Source: Pricia antarctica (lineage in GTDB: Bacteria; Bacteroidota; Bacteroidia; Flavobacteriales; Flavobacteriaceae). From it: a stretch of DNA of 55,864 bases. Numbering within the stretch: the first letter of the stretch is position 1; every line of letters starts with the position of its first letter. The DNA is taken from positions 1 to 55,864 of the forward strand of contig DRGL01000013.1 in the NCBI GenBank assembly GCA_011050085.1, in the 5' to 3' direction. The notes under the pieces are model-generated. The model was not told where the DNA came from. It ran no database searches and worked only from the letters and a program-made list of their open reading frames with translations. The position numbers were made by a program, and so were the translations under genes. This document shows, piece by piece, positions 54,981 through 55,864 of this stretch.

Positions 54981-55811
54981 TTGAAAATGAAATCCACCGA
55001 CATAAGCATCAAAAACCTAAACCCCATATTTCTTAAGCCGCTTGAAAAGTTTGACGAACTGCACAAAAACATACTAGGCACCCAAGCAGTTGTAACATCT
55101 GTGGATACTGGCAAACATTGGGGAAAATTAAAAAAGCACATGCGGCCAGACAATTGGGAGATAATGACAGAGGCCGAAGTTCGGAAGCTCTCAAATTCAA
55201 AACACTACACCAAACCGCTTTGTGATGCCTTAGACTTCCGGCGCCGGAACCCGGATACTGAGAGCGATTTAAACTATTACGACGATCTGACCGAGTCCGA
55301 ACAGGAATTATTTAAGGTTAAGATGTTTAATTGTTTCCCCGACGAATATTTCGATGTGGTGTTTAGCCGGTTGTGCATCCACATAGAGCTTGATCCCGAT
55401 TTTGATGTTAGAAAGCCGAAAGGACTGACAAATGAAGATTTGGAACCGCGAACAAAAGTAAGTGACGAATATGTTCGACGATATGATAAAACGATAAAAC
55501 GTATGCTTGAAGAGAAGAAACCGATCGAATTACCACAACTACCGATTTGGAAGAAGTCAGGTTTTAAGCGGAAATTAGGTGGTATTGTTTTGTTGATTGG
55601 TGGTTTATTGTCGCTGATTCCACAAACAGCTCCTATCGGTCAGGGATTATTGGCTGTTGGTGGAGCCGTTGGAATTACCGGCGCTGGTCATGGAATGATG
55701 AAGAATCGGAAAAAAGAGCAAACTACAAAAATAGATACGATAGCCATTCTGAGAATATTGGCTGATATATTAATCTGGCTGTTTAGCCGAAAAAGAGGAG
55801 AAACAAAATGA
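54981..55811 (+). CDS. Likely M15-type peptidase endolysin with C-terminal membrane segment, 276 aa
   Basis: TTG 54981 lies 8 nt after GCGGAGG; ATG 54987 is an alternative. Residues 33-90 contain GTQAVVTSVDTGKHWG and SKHYTKPLCDALDFRRR, and 123-139 contain YFDVVFSRLCIHIELDP. This matches phage M15 peptidases (SxHY...DAxDxR, then DVVxE..HIHIExDP), giving zinc ligands H75, D82 or D85, and H134. The usual glycine after the first histidine is changed and three residues are added. Residues about 198-240 are hydrophobic and glycine-rich, so the enzyme may be membrane-tethered. No other endolysin is visible in the window. Confidence 0.6.
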   Translation: MKMKSTDISIKNLNPIFLKPLEKFDELHKNILGTQAVVTSVDTGKHWGKLKKHMRPDNWEIMTEAEVRKLSNSKHYTKPLCDALDFRRRNPDTESDLNYYDDLTESEQELFKVKMFNCFPDEYFDVVFSRLCIHIELDPDFDVRKPKGLTNEDLEPRTKVSDEYVRRYDKTIKRMLEEKKPIELPQLPIWKKSGFKRKLGGIVLLIGGLLSLIPQTAPIGQGLLAVGGAVGITGAGHGMMKNRKKEQTTKIDTIAILRILADILIWLFSRKRGETK

Positions 55812-55864
55812 GTAATGGAACAGATCCGGCAATGCCGACAAAATTAGGCGTTAAAGAAACTGAG
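55808..55864 (+). CDS. Start of a truncated gene at the window end
   Basis: ATGA overlap with the endolysin-like gene and AGGAG just upstream. Only 19 residues are visible (MSNGTDPAMPTKLGVKETE), with no feature. Its place after an endolysin suggests a lysis or neighbouring gene, but this is a guess. Confidence 0.4.
   Translation, partial: MSNGTDPAMPTKLGVKETE

Noticed and set aside
54863-55027. Open frame WRWTQPIKKGDVVLDF... across the strong promoter
   Set aside because: It has no usable start codon or ribosome binding site and overlaps both the consensus promoter and the endolysin-like gene. It may be a gene relic.
1-55864. Evidence for a temperate lifestyle (integrase, repressor, attachment site)
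   Set aside because: No integrase, CI-like repressor or att-like repeat was found. The excisionase-like HTH protein alone is not enough.

Overview
The window is a stretch of a tailed double-stranded DNA phage (or prophage) genome, and every gene I can support lies on the + strand. The tail is of siphovirus type: a TP901-like tape measure, tail tube proteins and a frameshifted tail assembly chaperone are present, and no sheath is seen. No integrase, repressor, tRNA or CRISPR array is visible. Four or five predicted secreted proteins carry Sec signal peptides ending in AFGQ, AQQ, LFGQ or SQT, a style common in Bacteroidota and in Ignavibacteria/Calditrichota-like bacteria. Most genes have strong GGAGG-type ribosome binding sites, which argues for the latter groups. 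Host assignment is inference only.

Layout: 1-2100 holds small early-type proteins (membrane peptides, zinc ribbons, a Lar-like protein). 2097-4320 is the packaging module (small terminase, PBSX-type large terminase). 4322-8213 is a run of about 16 tiny unknown genes, ending in a Tat-signal microprotein. 8204-8480 is a structured non-coding RNA with a close copy of the 23S rRNA GTPase-associated centre (L11-binding) core, followed by an intrinsic terminator. 8496-26465 is head and neck, decoration proteins, connectors, tail tube and tail chaperones. 26719-35458 is tape measure, tail tip and fibre. 35462-38205 has a promoter, a leader RNA that can hide a Shine-Dalgarno sequence, and membrane/secreted proteins of lysis type. 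38209-38386 is a terminator and promoter boundary. 38429-50694 carries small DNA-binding and zinc proteins, an ASCH-like protein, a SPOUT RNA methyltransferase, a PP-loop enzyme, YqaJ exonuclease, RecT, an SMC/RecF-like ATPase, two DNA methyltransferases, a DUF5131 protein and several HNH nucleases. 50702-53714 is a promoter/attenuator-like leader, a replication protein and a primase-helicase fusion. 53789-55864 ends with small proteins and a likely M15-peptidase endolysin behind a consensus sigma70 promoter.

The most notable points are: (1) the 23S rRNA L11-binding-domain mimic, with a multi-hairpin insertion in helix 44; (2) three unrelated homing endonuclease genes (portal-MuF, a membrane protein, an SMC-like ATPase), each sitting directly after its target gene and followed by a second, codon-diverged copy of that target's C-terminus, which suggests a shared way of inserting at gene 3' ends while rebuilding a cleavage-resistant end; (3) a leader at 35497-35590 with mutually exclusive pairings around a ribosome binding site; (4) several other structured RNAs (14279, 16483, 44157, 50749); and (5) two promoter families, TTGCAT and (T)CTTGA, that outline the transcription units.
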